The notes: generated by a model not told the origin, from the sequence alone. DNA of 64,000 nucleotides from Pseudomonadota bacterium (GCA_029572955.1 JAKPQE010000179.1:19650-83649), one strand, 5' to 3'; numbered from the stretch's first letter, positions 1 to 9,569 are shown. Translations and numbers: made by a program.

Positions 1-1345
1 TCCTGTTTTTTACCTCGAACAATTTCTCGGGATCGCGCGGCAAGTCACCGGGAAACATGGCGATTTCCGTTTCGCCGTCGAATACCTGCCCGTCGGCGCG
101 CTCGCCCGGCAGCGGCGTTCCCATGATGCAGGCGAGTTCCTCGCCCTCGTGCTTGACCCGCGCCTCGCGCGTCGCCCGGACCGAAGCGAGCGCCAGCACG
201 TCGACCTCGGCGCCGGCGAATTCGGCCCGCTCGATGCCGCCGGCGACCAGCCGGCGCAGCACGGCTTCCAGCCGGTCGTGGTCCTCGTGGTGCAGATGGT
301 CGGCCTTGGTGGCGGCGAACAGCAACCGGTCGATGCGCCGGGTGACGAGGGTCGAGAGCCAGGAATTCCGCCCCGGCCGGAAGCAGGCGAGGATCTCGCC
401 GAGCGCGGCCTCGAGGTCGTGCAGCGCCTCCGGGCCGGCATTGAGCGCGGCGAGCGCGTCGACGAGCACGATCTGCCGGTCGAGCCGGGTGAAGTGGTCG
501 CGGAAGAACGGCCGGACGACGATCGATTTGTAGGCCTCGTAGCGCCGCTCCATCATCGCCCGCAGCGAGCCGCGCGGCACCGCGCCGCCATCCTCGGGCA
601 GGATCAGCGGTGAGAAGGTGAGGGCGGGCGAGCCCTCGAGGTCGCCGGGCATCAGGAAACGGCCGGGCGAGAGCGTCGAGAGGGCGAAGGCATCGGCCCG
701 GCAGGCGCGCAGATAGTCGGTAAAGAGCGCCGCCGCCTTGCGTGCGGTTTCCTCGTCGTCCGGGCCGGCCGGATCGAGTGTTGCAAGGAAGCCGAGCCAT
801 TCGGCGGCGAGCTGCGCGCGCTTCGGCTCGCGGGCGAGTTCGACCGCATGGCGCGACCAGTCGGCATAGTCCTGGGCGAGCAGCGGCAGGTCGAGCAGCC
901 ATTCGCCGGGATAGTCGACGAGGTCGACATGCAGCCGGCCGCGCCCGAGCGCCCGCGACAGGAAGCCGGCCGACTCGTATTCGATGGTCAGCCGCAATTC
1001 GCTGATGCGCCGGGTGGAATCGGGCCAGATGCGCTTGTCGACGAGGTCTTTCAGGTGCGCCTCGTAGTCGAAGCGCGGCACGCCGTCGTCCGGCTGCGGC
1101 TCGAGGAAGGCCCGCGCGATGCGCTTCTCGGCATGGGCAGAGAACAGCGGCAGGCGACCGCCGCGCACCAGGTTGTGGACGAGCGCCGTGATGAAGATGG
1201 TCTTGCCGGCGCGCGACAGTCCGGTGACGCCGATCCGCACCGAGGGCGTGACGACGCTGACCGCCGCCTCGGCGAGATTGCTGAGGGCGATCCGGGCATC
1301 GTCGGCAAGGCTGGTGAGTTTCAAGGCCTTCGGGTCTCCCGCCAT
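1..1345 (-). CDS. YcjX/DUF463-family P-loop protein, 3' end outside window
   Basis: Reads leftwards from an ATG at 1343-1345 and is still open at base 1, so the C-terminus is missing; about 448 residues are present. A Walker A-like loop GVTGLSRAGKT lies at residues 39-49, followed by the family's long alpha/beta region with DYPGEWLLDLPLL and LVDALAALNAGPEAL. YcjX-family proteins are predicted cytoplasmic GTPase-like ATP/GTP binders, often encoded beside the membrane protein YcjF; that partner would lie to the left and cannot be checked. The family is tied to envelope stress in enterobacteria, but the biochemical role is unsettled. The reverse-strand frame is continuous, with no frameshift. 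The family call is from motif recognition. Confidence 0.85.
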   Translation of the reverse strand, partial: MAGDPKALKLTSLADDARIALSNLAEAAVSVVTPSVRIGVTGLSRAGKTIFITALVHNLVRGGRLPLFSAHAEKRIARAFLEPQPDDGVPRFDYEAHLKDLVDKRIWPDSTRRISELRLTIEYESAGFLSRALGRGRLHVDLVDYPGEWLLDLPLLAQDYADWSRHAVELAREPKRAQLAAEWLGFLATLDPAGPDDEETARKAAALFTDYLRACRADAFALSTLSPGRFLMPGDLEGSPALTFSPLILPEDGGAVPRGSLRAMMERRYEAYKSIVVRPFFRDHFTRLDRQIVLVDALAALNAGPEALHDLEAALGEILACFRPGRNSWLSTLVTRRIDRLLFAATKADHLHHEDHDRLEAVLRRLVAGGIERAEFAGAEVDVLALASVRATREARVKHEGEELACIMGTPLPGERADGQVFDGETEIAMFPGDLPRDPEKLFEVKNR

Positions 1346-1548
1346 CCGCGTTTCCGCGCCCTCATGTAGCGATTGGCAGGCGCGATCGAAAGAGGCGCCG
1401 CTAAAATCCGCGGGTTTCCCTCCATTGGCCATTAACGAGCGCCGGATTTGTACCGTGCATCGTAAAAGACCCGGTCAACCTTTGCCACGACAGTGGACGT
1501 GCGGGGACGGCGCCGTCGGCCCCCGCCACTGCGGGAGGCCAACCACGA

Positions 1549-2049
1549 ATGTCGCAACTCGTTGCCTGGAAAGACAGCTTCGCGATCGACGACGGTCTGA
1601 TCGATGCCGACCACAAATATCTGATCTCGCTCATCAACGACGTCCTCGTCGCCATGCGGGACGGTCGCGACCAGGACGAGATCCGGCGCATGATCGGCCG
1701 CCTGCGCTGCTTTGCCCGCCTCCATTTCGACCGCGAGGAAATCCTGCAGAGCGTCGCCGGCTTCGAGGAGCGCGGCTTTCATGCGCGGCGCCATAACGAA
1801 TTGATGATCCAGCTCGACGAGGCCTTCGAGATCCTCGCCGAGGAAGAGCCGGCCGACCGGCGCGGCCGCAGCGAACGCCGGCGTTCCAGGAGCGCCCGCA
1901 TGAAGACGCTGTTCTATGGCTGGCTGCACGCCCACATCGTGCGCGAGGACATCAAGATGCGGCCGCTCGTGCCGCGAATGCGCGGTATCTGGTCGCGCTT
2001 CCCGCCGCTCGACGGGACCGGCCCGGACCTCGCGCGCGCCGCCGGCTAA
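1549..2049 (+). CDS. Bacteriohemerythrin-like oxygen-binding protein
   Basis: A 166-residue single-domain protein with the di-iron ligand set of hemerythrins: H22 in DADH, H59 and E63 in HFDREE, H78 and H82 (H-x3-H), and H129/D134 in the HIVRED segment. This pattern binds O2 through a carboxylate-bridged di-iron centre; roles proposed for bacterial members are O2 storage, delivery or sensing. An Arg/Glu-rich insertion (about residues 98-117) lies between helices 3 and 4 and makes the protein longer than the usual 130-140 residues. There is no signal peptide, so it is cytoplasmic. It is monocistronic, divergent from the YcjX gene, and followed by a repeat pair. The ATG is the first in frame. 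Confidence 0.88.
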   Translation: MSQLVAWKDSFAIDDGLIDADHKYLISLINDVLVAMRDGRDQDEIRRMIGRLRCFARLHFDREEILQSVAGFEERGFHARRHNELMIQLDEAFEILAEEEPADRRGRSERRRSRSARMKTLFYGWLHAHIVREDIKMRPLVPRMRGIWSRFPPLDGTGPDLARAAG

Positions 2050-2050
2050 A

Positions 2051-2226
2051 GCGTTTCCAGGCGAAGTGGGAACCGGTTCGCCGTCCGGAAACGCGATCAG
2101 GAAAAAACCTGGAGCCGCCTGTCGATGCCATGGGCCGGAAAGCGGCGACAGGGCGTTTCCAGGCGAAGTGGGAACCGGTTCGCCGTCGGCAAACGCGACC
2201 GGCAAAAAACCTGGAGCCGCCTGTCG
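2051..2226. repeat. Two direct copies of a 74-bp palindromic intergenic element
   Basis: Copy 1 spans 2051-2124 and copy 2 spans 2153-2226, offset by 102 bp. Each opens with GCGTTTCC, continues to a central AACCGGTT inside GGCGAA...TTCGCC arms, and ends with AAAAAACCTGGAGCCGCCTG. In copy 1 the outer arms GCGTTTCC and GGAAACGC pair exactly; in copy 2 one arm is changed (GCAAACGC). The elements start within a few bases of the hemerythrin stop codon. Intergenic elements of similar layout (GC-rich arms around AACCGGTT) are, from memory, frequent in rhizobial genomes. They may act as transcript-end hairpins or be a miniature repeat family. Confidence 0.8.
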
Positions 2227-2347
2227 AATCCCCGGGACACGAACGGCCAGGAGCCGGTCGCCGGCGCCGGGAGACTTGCGCCGCCGTCACGCTCGCACCA
2301 TCTGATCGGGCGATATTGGCCCGAGGGGGCGTGCAAGGGAGACCGGC

Positions 2348-2662
2348 TTGAGCGCGAAACACGTCCGATTCGGCAATCACAGGATGGAGATGCCGCGCTC
2401 GCGGGTCGTCCGTCTGGCGATCGGCATCGGGCTCATTGTCGGCGGAACGCTCGGTTTTCTGCCGGTGCTCGGCTTCTGGATGATCCCGCTCGGCCTCCTG
2501 GTGCTCTCGATCGACCTTGCCATCGTGCGCCGTGCCCGGCGCCGCATGGAGGTCGCCTGGTACCGGCGCACCAACGGCAACGGCCGCCGGGGCAACGGCA
2601 ACTCGGCCGGCGCGGCGCCGGAAGCGCCCGCAAAACCCGGCGGCTGGCAGAACTCGGAATAG
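2348..2662 (+). CDS. Small inner-membrane protein with PGPGW-like core
   Basis: A 104-residue protein. A basic N-terminus is followed by a hydrophobic stretch (about residues 21-60) broken by GFLPVLGFWMIPLGLL and ending IVRRARRR, then a Gly/Asn-rich hydrophilic tail. The Leu-Pro-Gly-Phe-Trp-Met-Ile-Pro-Leu-Gly core resembles short conserved alphaproteobacterial membrane proteins of unknown role. The start used is a TTG with GGGAG upstream; an in-frame ATG at 2384 would remove 12 residues and is possible. The stop lies 9 bases before the oppositely oriented tRNA-Cys. No function is assigned. Confidence 0.65.
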   Translation: MSAKHVRFGNHRMEMPRSRVVRLAIGIGLIVGGTLGFLPVLGFWMIPLGLLVLSIDLAIVRRARRRMEVAWYRRTNGNGRRGNGNSAGAAPEAPAKPGGWQNSE

Positions 2663-2671
2663 GGAAAGGTT

Positions 2672-2745
2672 TGGAGGCCACGCCCGGAATCGAACCGGGG
2701 TATACGGATTTGCAGTCCGCTGCGTCACCACTCCGCCACGTGGCC
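2672..2745 (-). tRNA. tRNA-Cys (anticodon GCA)
   Basis: The reverse strand folds as a 74-nt tRNA: acceptor GGCCACG pairs with CGTGGCC, the anticodon loop is CTGCAAA with anticodon GCA, and the T arm is CCGGTTCGATTCCGG. The 3' CCA is encoded. It lies convergent with the preceding small membrane gene. Confidence 0.96.
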
Positions 2746-2925
2746 TCGCGCCGGCACGAGGCCGGCCCCATCGGGGCCTGATCATTAGCAAACCCCCTCC
2801 GACGGAACAACAGGGAATTCGATCGGCTGCAAGATCGCGGGGGCTGGCCGCAAGGCGGGCTTGTCACCCATGCGGCTGGCCGCTAATGAACAGGCAGCGG
2901 GTCTTTTTCCGGAAGGGGTCTCGAC

Positions 2926-3591
2926 ATGGCGGATTCTGCCGGCGCACGCGCGACGATGGTCGACAGCCAGCTGCGCACCAATGACGTCACCGACCGGGCG
3001 GTTCTGGCCGCCATGGCTGCCACGCCGCGCGAGGCCTTCGTGCCGGCCGCCAGGCGGGCGCTCGCCTATCTCGATCGCGACATCGAGCTGAACTCCTCGG
3101 ATGCCGGTGGCCGGGCGCTGCTGAAGCCGATGGTCATGGCCAAGCTGATCCAGCTCGCCGAGATCAAGCCCGACCACGTTGTCCTCGATATCGGCTGTGG
3201 CACCGGCTATTCGACCGCGATCCTGTCGCGCATGGCCGGCTCCGTCGTCGCCCTCGAATCCGACGCCGATCTCGCCGCCGAGGCGAGCGAGCGGCTGCTG
3301 GCGATCGAGGCCTCGAACGCCGCCGTCGTCACCGGTCCGCTCGAGGCGGGCCTGGCCAAGGAAGGCCCGTTCGACGCGATCGTCATCGAGGGCGCGGTCG
3401 ACGAGGTGCCGCCCGCCATCCTGCAGCAGCTCAAGGACGGCGGCCGTCTCGTCGCCATCGTCGGGCGTGGCAATGCGGCGCGGGCGCTCTGCTTTACCCG
3501 CAGCGGCGACAGCTTCGGCGAGCGCATGGGTTTCAATGCCGCCGCGCCGGTGCTGCCGGGCTTCGCGCGCGCGCCGGGCTTCGTTTTCTGA
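2926..3591 (+). CDS. pcm: Protein-L-isoaspartate O-methyltransferase-like protein
   Basis: A 221-residue class I SAM-dependent methyltransferase. Motif I, LDIGCGTGY, is at residues 87-95 and is preceded by the PCMT-type N-terminal region (QLRTNDVTDRAVLAAM, PREAFVP). The family repairs isoaspartyl residues in aged proteins; rhizobial members of this branch are conserved upstream of tolC and may have another substrate. The start ATG follows GGAAGGGG. A hairpin (3608-3626) separates it from tolC. The order pcm-tolC-popZ-valS is, from memory, recurrent in Hyphomicrobiales. The family call is firm; the exact substrate is inferred. Confidence 0.85.
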   Translation: MADSAGARATMVDSQLRTNDVTDRAVLAAMAATPREAFVPAARRALAYLDRDIELNSSDAGGRALLKPMVMAKLIQLAEIKPDHVVLDIGCGTGYSTAILSRMAGSVVALESDADLAAEASERLLAIEASNAAVVTGPLEAGLAKEGPFDAIVIEGAVDEVPPAILQQLKDGGRLVAIVGRGNAARALCFTRSGDSFGERMGFNAAAPVLPGFARAPGFVF

Positions 3592-3607
3592 AGCGCCGAC
3601 CGGGTGC

Positions 3608-3626
3608 GCATTCCCTCCGGGAATGC
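3608..3626 (+). terminator. Perfect 8-bp hairpin after pcm
   Basis: GCATTCCC and GGGAATGC pair around a 3-base loop, just past the pcm stop. There is no T-run directly behind it (a T6 occurs about 25 bases later), so it may be a weak terminator or a transcript-end structure. Confidence 0.4.
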
Positions 3627-3891
3627 AAATCCCCGGTTGAATTGTTGCCGTTTTTTGCCGCAGCTGCGGTTGTGGCATTCATGCCGCACCGCAGGATGTT
3701 TCGACGCATGGAGCGCGCTCGGCGGTTTTCCGATTATGCGATCGGAGTATTGTTGCGGCGTGCTGGGGCCGGTCTCCTGGGGGCGAGGGGACGGGCGTCT
3801 TGAGCTTTGCCCGTGTCTCGGGGCTTCTCCGAGGGCTGCGGGCCAAACCAGAACACGTCGTGTCCACACGACTGCATGACAGGTGAGAGCG

Positions 3892-5292
3892 GTGAAGAAA
3901 CTTCGTTTCGGCACTATCGGCGCGCTTGCCGTCGCCATGGCGACGACGTTTGCTGCCCCGGTTTCGGCGGAAAGCCTCTTCGAGGCCCTGGAGAAGGCAT
4001 ACAACGCCAATCCGACGCTGAACGCGGCGCGCGCCGAAACCCGTGCGACCGACGAGTCGGTGCCCCAGGCCCTCTCGGGCTATCGACCGACCGTTTCGGC
4101 GAGCGGCGAATACGGCGCCCAGTCGACCGATTCGCGGGCCCGCGCGACCTCGATGGGCGTGACCCAGAAGGTCCGCTCCAGCTCCGAGACCAATCCGGCG
4201 AGCGTCGGCATCACGATCTCGCAGCCGGTGTTCAGCGGCTTTCGCGTCAAGAACGGTACCAAGGCCGCCGAGAGCCAGGTCCGCGCCTCGCGCGAAGTGC
4301 TGCGCAACACCGAGCAGAACGTCCTGCTCGACGCGGTGACCGCCTATATGGACGTGCTGCGCGACGACGCCATCGCGGTGCTGCGCGTCAGGAACGTCGA
4401 CTTCCTCGAAGAGCAGGTCCGCGCCTCGCGCGACCGCTTCAATGTCGGCGAGGGCACCCGCACCGACGTCGCCCAGGCCGAGGCGCGCCTCAGCCTCGCG
4501 ATTGCCCAGGTCAATCTCGCCAAGGCCAATCTCAATGCCAGCCGCGCCGTCTACCGGCAGGTGATCGGCACCGAACCCGGCAATCTGCGCCCCGGCAATC
4601 CGTCGGCGAAGCTCGTTCCGAACACGCTCGATTCGGCCCTTTCGGCCGGCCAGACCGAGCATCCGGCGATTCTCGCCGCGCTCCACGCCGTCGATGCCGC
4701 GAACTTCCAGGTCAAGACGACCGAGGGCGAGCTGCTGCCGACCGTCTCGATCCAGGGCAGCGCCTCGCGCAGCTGGGAATCGTCCTCGACCGTCGATCGC
4801 GTCGATTCGGCTTCGATCGCGGCCCGCGTCTCGGTGCCGATCTATCAGGGCGGCCAGGTCTCCTCGCGCGTCCGCCAGGCCAAGGAAACCCTCGGCCAGC
4901 GCAAGATCGAGGTCGATGTGGCGCGCGATCAGGTGCGTGCCGCCGTCGTCGCCGCCTGGGGCGGCCTGCAGGCCGCGCGCGCCCAGGTCGAAGCCACCCA
5001 GGCCGCCGTCGAAGCCGCCCAGCTCGCGCTCGAGGGCGTCATCGAGGAGCAGAAGGTCGGCCAGCGCACCACGCTCGACGTGCTCGACGCCCAGGAAGAG
5101 CTGCTGAACGCCAAGATCGATCTCGTCAGCGCCCAGCACGACAGCGTCGTGGCGTCCTATTCGGTCGTCTCGGCGGTCGGACGGCTCAACGCCGAGACCC
5201 TCGGCCTGCGCGTCGCGGTCTATGATCCGACCCATCATTACGACAAGGTTCGCGACAAGTGGTTCGGCCTGCGCACGCCCGATGGGCGCTGA
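3892..5292 (+). CDS. tolC: TolC-family outer-membrane efflux channel
   Basis: About 466 residues. A Sec signal peptide (KKLRF, then a hydrophobic stretch ending FAAPVSA) is followed by two OEP-type halves rich in long amphipathic helices; typical motifs are ISQPVFSGFR and RFNVGEGTRTDVAQAEARL in the first half and VPIYQGGQVSSRVRQAKE and VGQRTTLDVLDAQEELL in the second. It forms the trimeric outer-membrane duct of type I secretion and RND/MFS efflux systems. I prefer the GTG at 3892 because AGGTGAG sits just upstream; an in-frame GTG at 3883 would add three residues. A strong terminator follows. No membrane-fusion or pump gene is adjacent, as expected for a shared TolC. Confidence 0.92.
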   Translation: MKKLRFGTIGALAVAMATTFAAPVSAESLFEALEKAYNANPTLNAARAETRATDESVPQALSGYRPTVSASGEYGAQSTDSRARATSMGVTQKVRSSSETNPASVGITISQPVFSGFRVKNGTKAAESQVRASREVLRNTEQNVLLDAVTAYMDVLRDDAIAVLRVRNVDFLEEQVRASRDRFNVGEGTRTDVAQAEARLSLAIAQVNLAKANLNASRAVYRQVIGTEPGNLRPGNPSAKLVPNTLDSALSAGQTEHPAILAALHAVDAANFQVKTTEGELLPTVSIQGSASRSWESSSTVDRVDSASIAARVSVPIYQGGQVSSRVRQAKETLGQRKIEVDVARDQVRAAVVAAWGGLQAARAQVEATQAAVEAAQLALEGVIEEQKVGQRTTLDVLDAQEELLNAKIDLVSAQHDSVVASYSVVSAVGRLNAETLGLRVAVYDPTHHYDKVRDKWFGLRTPDGR

Positions 5293-5322
5293 TCGCTGCG
5301 GAACGAATTTCGGTTGCATTCC

Positions 5323-5361
5323 GGGGCCGGCACTTCGAGGAGGTGTCGGCCCCTTCGTTTT
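5323..5361 (+). terminator. Rho-independent terminator of tolC
   Basis: GGGGCCGGCAC pairs over 11 bp with GTGTCGGCCCC (one G-U pair) around a 9-base loop, followed by TTCGTTTT. Confidence 0.8.
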
Positions 5362-5428
5362 GGAATGATCGGTGACACTTCGCGCTTCGGTTTTTCGTGG
5401 AAAAGCAGGGGCCTGCGGAAGGTTCGGT

Positions 5429-5456
5429 TTGGCTCGCGACCGTCGCTGGCTATACT
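5429..5456 (+). promoter_or_regulatory. Candidate sigma-70 promoter upstream of popZ
   Basis: TTGGCT (5429-5434) and TATACT (5451-5456) are separated by 16 bp, about 150 bp before the popZ ATG. The remaining part of the 312-bp gap between tolC and popZ shows only the tolC terminator and this site. This is a visual match only. Confidence 0.35.
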
Positions 5457-5604
5457 GACGAGGTGCGGCGAATCGATTGGGCTCGGCAGGTCTGTCCGGC
5501 AATCGGTATTGTCTATCGGCGACGGCGTGTCGCGGCTTCGGCCGCTCGCGACGGGCGTGGGAGACATCGACACGCATGCCGCGTAATCGCCTGCGGGGGA
5601 GGCC

Positions 5605-6306
5605 ATGAGTAAAGCCAGTGCCGCCAACGAGCCTTCGATGGAGGAAATCCTCGCGTCGATTCGTCGGATCATCTCCGACGAGGACGAGGCTGCGCCCGCC
5701 GCTGCTGCCGCTGCTGCCGCTGCGCCCGAGTTCGAGGCCGGCGCCGACATGAGCGAGGACGACCTCGACAAGCTGTTCGCCGATACGAGCGGCACCGTCG
5801 AGGAGGATTTCTCGCTCGGCATCGACGACGCGCCGATGCCCGCGATGGAGGAGGACGAGGAAGACGTCCTCCGGCTTTCGGCCGATCAGGCGATCGAGAA
5901 GGATCTCGCCGCCGCCGCGCACATCGTCGATCCGCCGACCGACATCGATTTCATGGAACCCGAGCCCGAGCCGGAGCCGGAACCCGAGGCCGACTGGGAC
6001 TGGGAGCCGGAACCCGAGCCGGAGCCGGAGCCTGCCCCGGCGCCGCGCCAGGCCGCGCCCGCCGCGCCGCCGCCGGTATTGGATACCGAGCCGGTCCTGC
6101 TGTCGCCGACCGCCGATCAGGCGGTTTCGAACGCCTTTCAGAACCTCGCTCACACGATCCTGTCCAACAACGCCCGCACCCTCGAGGACCTCGTCAAGGA
6201 GATGCTGCGGCCGATGCTGAAGTCGTGGCTCGACGACAATCTGCCGCCGCTGGTGGAGCGTCTGGTCAAGGCCGAGATCGAGCGGGTATCGCGCGGCGGC
6301 CGCTGA
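5605..6306 (+). CDS. popZ: PopZ-like polar organising protein (DUF2497)
   Basis: A 233-residue protein with the three-part PopZ plan. The N-terminal helix is EPSMEEILASIRRIISDE (about residues 9-26). The middle is a long acidic, Pro-rich disordered linker with an Ala run and alternating Glu-Pro. The C-terminal oligomerisation helices are TLEDLVKEMLRPMLKSWLDD and LPPLVERLVKAEIERV. PopZ forms a cell-pole condensate that anchors ParB/centromeres and cell-cycle kinases in Alphaproteobacteria. The start follows GGGGGAGG. The linker varies in length between species; here it contains near-perfect GAGCCG-type hexamer repeats. Its place before valS matches the usual rhizobial context. Confidence 0.9.
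   Translation: MSKASAANEPSMEEILASIRRIISDEDEAAPAAAAAAAAAPEFEAGADMSEDDLDKLFADTSGTVEEDFSLGIDDAPMPAMEEDEEDVLRLSADQAIEKDLAAAAHIVDPPTDIDFMEPEPEPEPEPEADWDWEPEPEPEPEPAPAPRQAAPAAPPPVLDTEPVLLSPTADQAVSNAFQNLAHTILSNNARTLEDLVKEMLRPMLKSWLDDNLPPLVERLVKAEIERVSRGGR
5956..6032 (+). repeat. Glu-Pro hexanucleotide repeat tract inside popZ
   Basis: Two blocks of GAGCC(G/C)-type hexamers encode alternating Glu-Pro runs, separated by a short ADWDW insert. Such tracts can expand or contract by slippage, changing linker length. Confidence 0.7.
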
Positions 6307-6452
6307 CCGGGCCGCTGCCGGCGGGCGGCAATCAGGAAAATTCGATGTGTAGCCGGCGCCTCGGCCGGCCGATGCGCCATAGCGCCGGTTGACTTGGCCC
6401 GGCGCGTGGGCTTTACACCCTGCGGAAAACCCATTCGCGTTCGGGAAAAGCG

Positions 6453-9215
6453 ATGCTTGAGAAGACCTATCAGCCTGCCTCGGTCGAGGGGCGGATCTAT
6501 GAGGCTTGGGAAAAGGGCGGTGCCTTCCGTGCCGGCGCCGGCGCCGAGGCCGGCGCCGAGACCTATTGCATCGTCATTCCGCCGCCGAACGTCACCGGCT
6601 CGCTGCACATGGGCCACGCTCTCAACAACACGCTGCAGGACGTGCTGATCCGCTACGAGCGCATGCGCGGCAGCGACGTGCTCTGGCAGCCGGGCACCGA
6701 CCATGCCGGCATCGCCACCCAGATGGTCGTCGAGCGCCAGCTTGCCGCCAATGGCGAGCCGGGTCGCCGCGACATGGGCCGCGACGCCTTCGTCGAGCGC
6801 GTCTGGCAGTGGAAGGCCCAGTCGGGCGGCACCATCATCAACCAGCTGAAGCGCCTCGGCGCCTCCTGCGACTGGAGCCGCGAGCGCTTCACCATGGACG
6901 AGGGCCTTTCCGAGGCCGTCCTCGAGGTCTTCGTCAAGCTCTTCCACGAGGGGCTGATCTACAAGGACAAGCGCCTCGTCAACTGGGATCCGAAGTTCCA
7001 CACCGCGATTTCCGACCTCGAGGTCCAGCAGGTCGAGGTCAAGGGCCATCTCTGGCACTTCAAATACCCGATCGAGGGCCAGCCGGGCCGCTTCATCACC
7101 GTCGCCACGACCCGGCCGGAGACGGTGCTCGGCGACACCGCCGTCGCCGTCCATCCGTCCGACGAGCGCTACAAGGACCTCGTCGGCAAGCATGTCGTGC
7201 TGCCGCTCGTCGGCCGCCGCATCCCGATCGTCGCCGACGATTACGCCGATCCCGAGACCGGCTCGGGCGCGGTCAAGATCACCCCGGCGCACGACTTCAA
7301 CGACTTCGAGGTCGGCCGCCGCAACGATCTCGCCATGATCAGCGTTCTCGACGCCGAGGCGGCGATGGACCTCGCCGGCAACGACGATTTCCTCAAGGGC
7401 GTCTCGCCGAGCGACGAACTCAACGAGACGCTGACCATGGACGGGCTCGATCGCTTCACCGCCCGCAAGGTCGTCGTCGAGCGCATGGAGGCCCTCGGCC
7501 TCCTCGAGAAGATCGAGGACCACGTCCACATGGTCCCGCATGGCGACCGCTCCGGCGTCGTCATCGAGCCGTGGCTGACCGACCAGTGGTATGTCGACGC
7601 CAAGACGCTGGCCGAGCCGGCGATCGCCGCCGTCCGCGAGGGCCGCACCACCTTCGTGCCGAAGAACTGGGAGCGCACCTATTTCGACTGGATGGAGAAC
7701 ATCCAGCCCTGGTGCGTCTCGCGCCAGCTCTGGTGGGGCCATCAGATCCCGGCCTGGTACGGGCCGGACGGCGCCGTCTTCGTCGCCCGCAGCGAGACCG
7801 AGGCCAAGGTCGAGGCCGAGAAGCACTTCAATCGCTCGGTCGAGGTCGTCTCGCGCGAGGAAGCGCTCGGCCGCTGGGTCAACGAGGGCATCGAGCCGGT
7901 CGCGCTCTATCGCGACGAGGACGTGCTCGACACCTGGTTCTCCTCGGCGCTGTGGCCGTTCTCGACCCTCGGCTGGCCGCACGAGACGGCCGAGCTCGAG
8001 CGCTACTACCAGACCGACGTGCTCGTCACCGGCTTCGACATCATCTTCTTCTGGGTCGCCCGGATGATGATGATGGGCCTCCATTTCATGAAGGAGGAGC
8101 CGTTCCACACGGTCTATATCCACGCTCTGGTCCGCGACGAGAAGGGCCAGAAGATGTCGAAGTCGAAGGGCAACGTCATCGATCCGCTCGAGCTGATCGA
8201 GGAATACGGCGCCGACGCCCTGCGCTTCACGCTCGTTGCCATGGCCGCGCAGGGCCGCGACATCAAGCTGTCGCCGGCCCGTGTCGCCGGCTACCGCAAC
8301 TTCGCGACCAAGCTCTGGAACGCCGCGCGTTTCTGCGAGATGAACGGCTGCGTCCGCGTCGAGGGCTTCGACCCGCAGGCGGCCCGCGAAAGCCTCAACC
8401 GCTGGATCGTCGTCGAGGCCGACCGCACCGCCGACGCCGTCGCCGAGGCGCTCGCCGCCTACAAGTTCAACGAGGCGGCCGGCGCGCTCTATCGCTTCGT
8501 CTGGAACACCTTCTGCGACTGGTATCTGGAACTCGCCAAGCCCGCGCTCTCGGGCGAGGGCGGGCCGCAGAAGGACGAGACGCGGGCAACCGCCGCCTTC
8601 GTGCTCGACCGCATCCTCGTCATGCTGCACCCGTTCATGCCGTTCATCACCGAGGAGCTGTGGCGCCTCACCGGCGAGACCGGCCCGGCGCGCGCCGGCA
8701 TGCTGGCGATGGTCGGCTGGCCGAAGGCCGCCGGCCTCGACACCGCCGCCGCCGACGAGATCAACTGGCTGGTCGACCTCATCACCCAGATCCGTTCGGT
8801 CCGGGCCGAGATGAACGTGCCGCCGGCGGTCCAGATTCCGCTCGTCGTCGCCGGTGCCGGCAGCGAGACGCGGATGCGCCTCGTCACCCACGATGCGGCT
8901 CTCAGCCGGCTGGCGCGGCTCGAATCCGTGACCGTCGTCGAGCAGGCCCCCGAGGGCGCGGTGCAGATCATGGTCGGCGAGGCGATCGCCTGCCTGCCGC
9001 TCGCCGACATCATCGACATCTCGGCCGAAAAGGCGCGCCTTGCCAAGGAGCTCGACAAGCTCGCCAAGGAAGTCGCCCGCATCGACGGCAAGCTCGGCAA
9101 CGAGCAGTTCATCGCCAAGGCGCCGGAAGAGATCATCGAGGGCGAACGCGAAAAGCGCGACGAGGCCCTGGCCCGCCGCGCCAAGATCGAGGAAGCGCTC
9201 GCCCGCCTCGGCTGA
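6453..9215 (+). CDS. valS: Valine--tRNA ligase
   Basis: A 920-residue class Ia aminoacyl-tRNA synthetase that charges tRNA-Val. The HIGH-type signature HMGH is at residues 52-55 within [13 protein letters not shown], and KMSKS is at residues 567-571. The editing (CP1) domain with [17 protein letters not shown] lies between them. The anticodon-binding domain follows, and a C-terminal coiled coil ([20 protein letters not shown] onward) matches the ValS tRNA-binding arm. The length fits the bacterial ValS group. The start is ATG after an AGCGATG context; no alternative is needed. A long antisense frame over this gene is a codon-bias shadow. Confidence 0.97.
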   Translation: MLEKTYQPASVEGRIYEAWEKGGAFRAGAGAEAGAETYCIVIPPPNVTGSLHMGHALNNTLQDVLIRYERMRGSDVLWQPGTDHAGIATQMVVERQLAANGEPGRRDMGRDAFVERVWQWKAQSGGTIINQLKRLGASCDWSRERFTMDEGLSEAVLEVFVKLFHEGLIYKDKRLVNWDPKFHTAISDLEVQQVEVKGHLWHFKYPIEGQPGRFITVATTRPETVLGDTAVAVHPSDERYKDLVGKHVVLPLVGRRIPIVADDYADPETGSGAVKITPAHDFNDFEVGRRNDLAMISVLDAEAAMDLAGNDDFLKGVSPSDELNETLTMDGLDRFTARKVVVERMEALGLLEKIEDHVHMVPHGDRSGVVIEPWLTDQWYVDAKTLAEPAIAAVREGRTTFVPKNWERTYFDWMENIQPWCVSRQLWWGHQIPAWYGPDGAVFVARSETEAKVEAEKHFNRSVEVVSREEALGRWVNEGIEPVALYRDEDVLDTWFSSALWPFSTLGWPHETAELERYYQTDVLVTGFDIIFFWVARMMMMGLHFMKEEPFHTVYIHALVRDEKGQKMSKSKGNVIDPLELIEEYGADALRFTLVAMAAQGRDIKLSPARVAGYRNFATKLWNAARFCEMNGCVRVEGFDPQAARESLNRWIVVEADRTADAVAEALAAYKFNEAAGALYRFVWNTFCDWYLELAKPALSGEGGPQKDETRATAAFVLDRILVMLHPFMPFITEELWRLTGETGPARAGMLAMVGWPKAAGLDTAAADEINWLVDLITQIRSVRAEMNVPPAVQIPLVVAGAGSETRMRLVTHDAALSRLARLESVTVVEQAPEGAVQIMVGEAIACLPLADIIDISAEKARLAKELDKLAKEVARIDGKLGNEQFIAKAPEEIIEGEREKRDEALARRAKIEEALARLG

Positions 9216-9273
9216 GCGCCGCGCCTGCCGGAAAGGGCAGGGCACGGCGCCGCGCTTTCGGGCGCGACGCTGG

Positions 9274-9297
9274 GGCGCGCATCGCGTGCCGTTTTTT
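9274..9297 (+). terminator. Rho-independent terminator after valS
   Basis: GGCGCGC / GCGTGCC stem (one G-U) with an ATC loop, directly followed by GTTTTTT. In the rest of the 354-bp gap up to ilvD I see no further feature except a probable ilvD promoter region that I cannot delimit. Confidence 0.75.
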
Positions 9298-9569
9298 CGA
9301 CTTCCGCAGACCGCCGAAGCCGCTATGTTGCGGTTTCGCAACACAGGACCGAAAGCCTTTCGGCTATAGGTCCCGTGACCGCCACCTGCCGCGTTTCAGC
9401 CACACTTCCGCATGAGGTTCGATGGCGTCGGTTAGGTTCTGCCGCGGCGTTTCGATGCGGCTGGACCGGACGACGGAAGACCCTGCTGAACGTGTGGCAG
9501 CCGTGGCAGTCCGTAAGGATTGCGGGTCGTCGTCGAGCCGGACCCGGGAACCAACCGAAGGGGAGCGTT

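Noticed and set aside
2051..2226. Insertion-sequence ends
   Set aside because: No transposase and no target duplication; the elements are better described as small palindromic repeats.
3679..6153. An 824-codon reverse frame over tolC and popZ
   Set aside because: Antisense shadow with His/Arg/Gly-rich composition; both forward genes are well supported.
6150..9344. A 1064-codon open frame antisense to valS and popZ
   Set aside because: It mirrors the codon bias of valS, has low-complexity Arg/Gly/Ala/Asp content and no family motifs; valS itself is unambiguous.
9375..9569. A 65-codon N-terminal extension of ilvD
   Set aside because: No family-like sequence; the ATG at 9570 has a strong ribosome site and gives the usual length.
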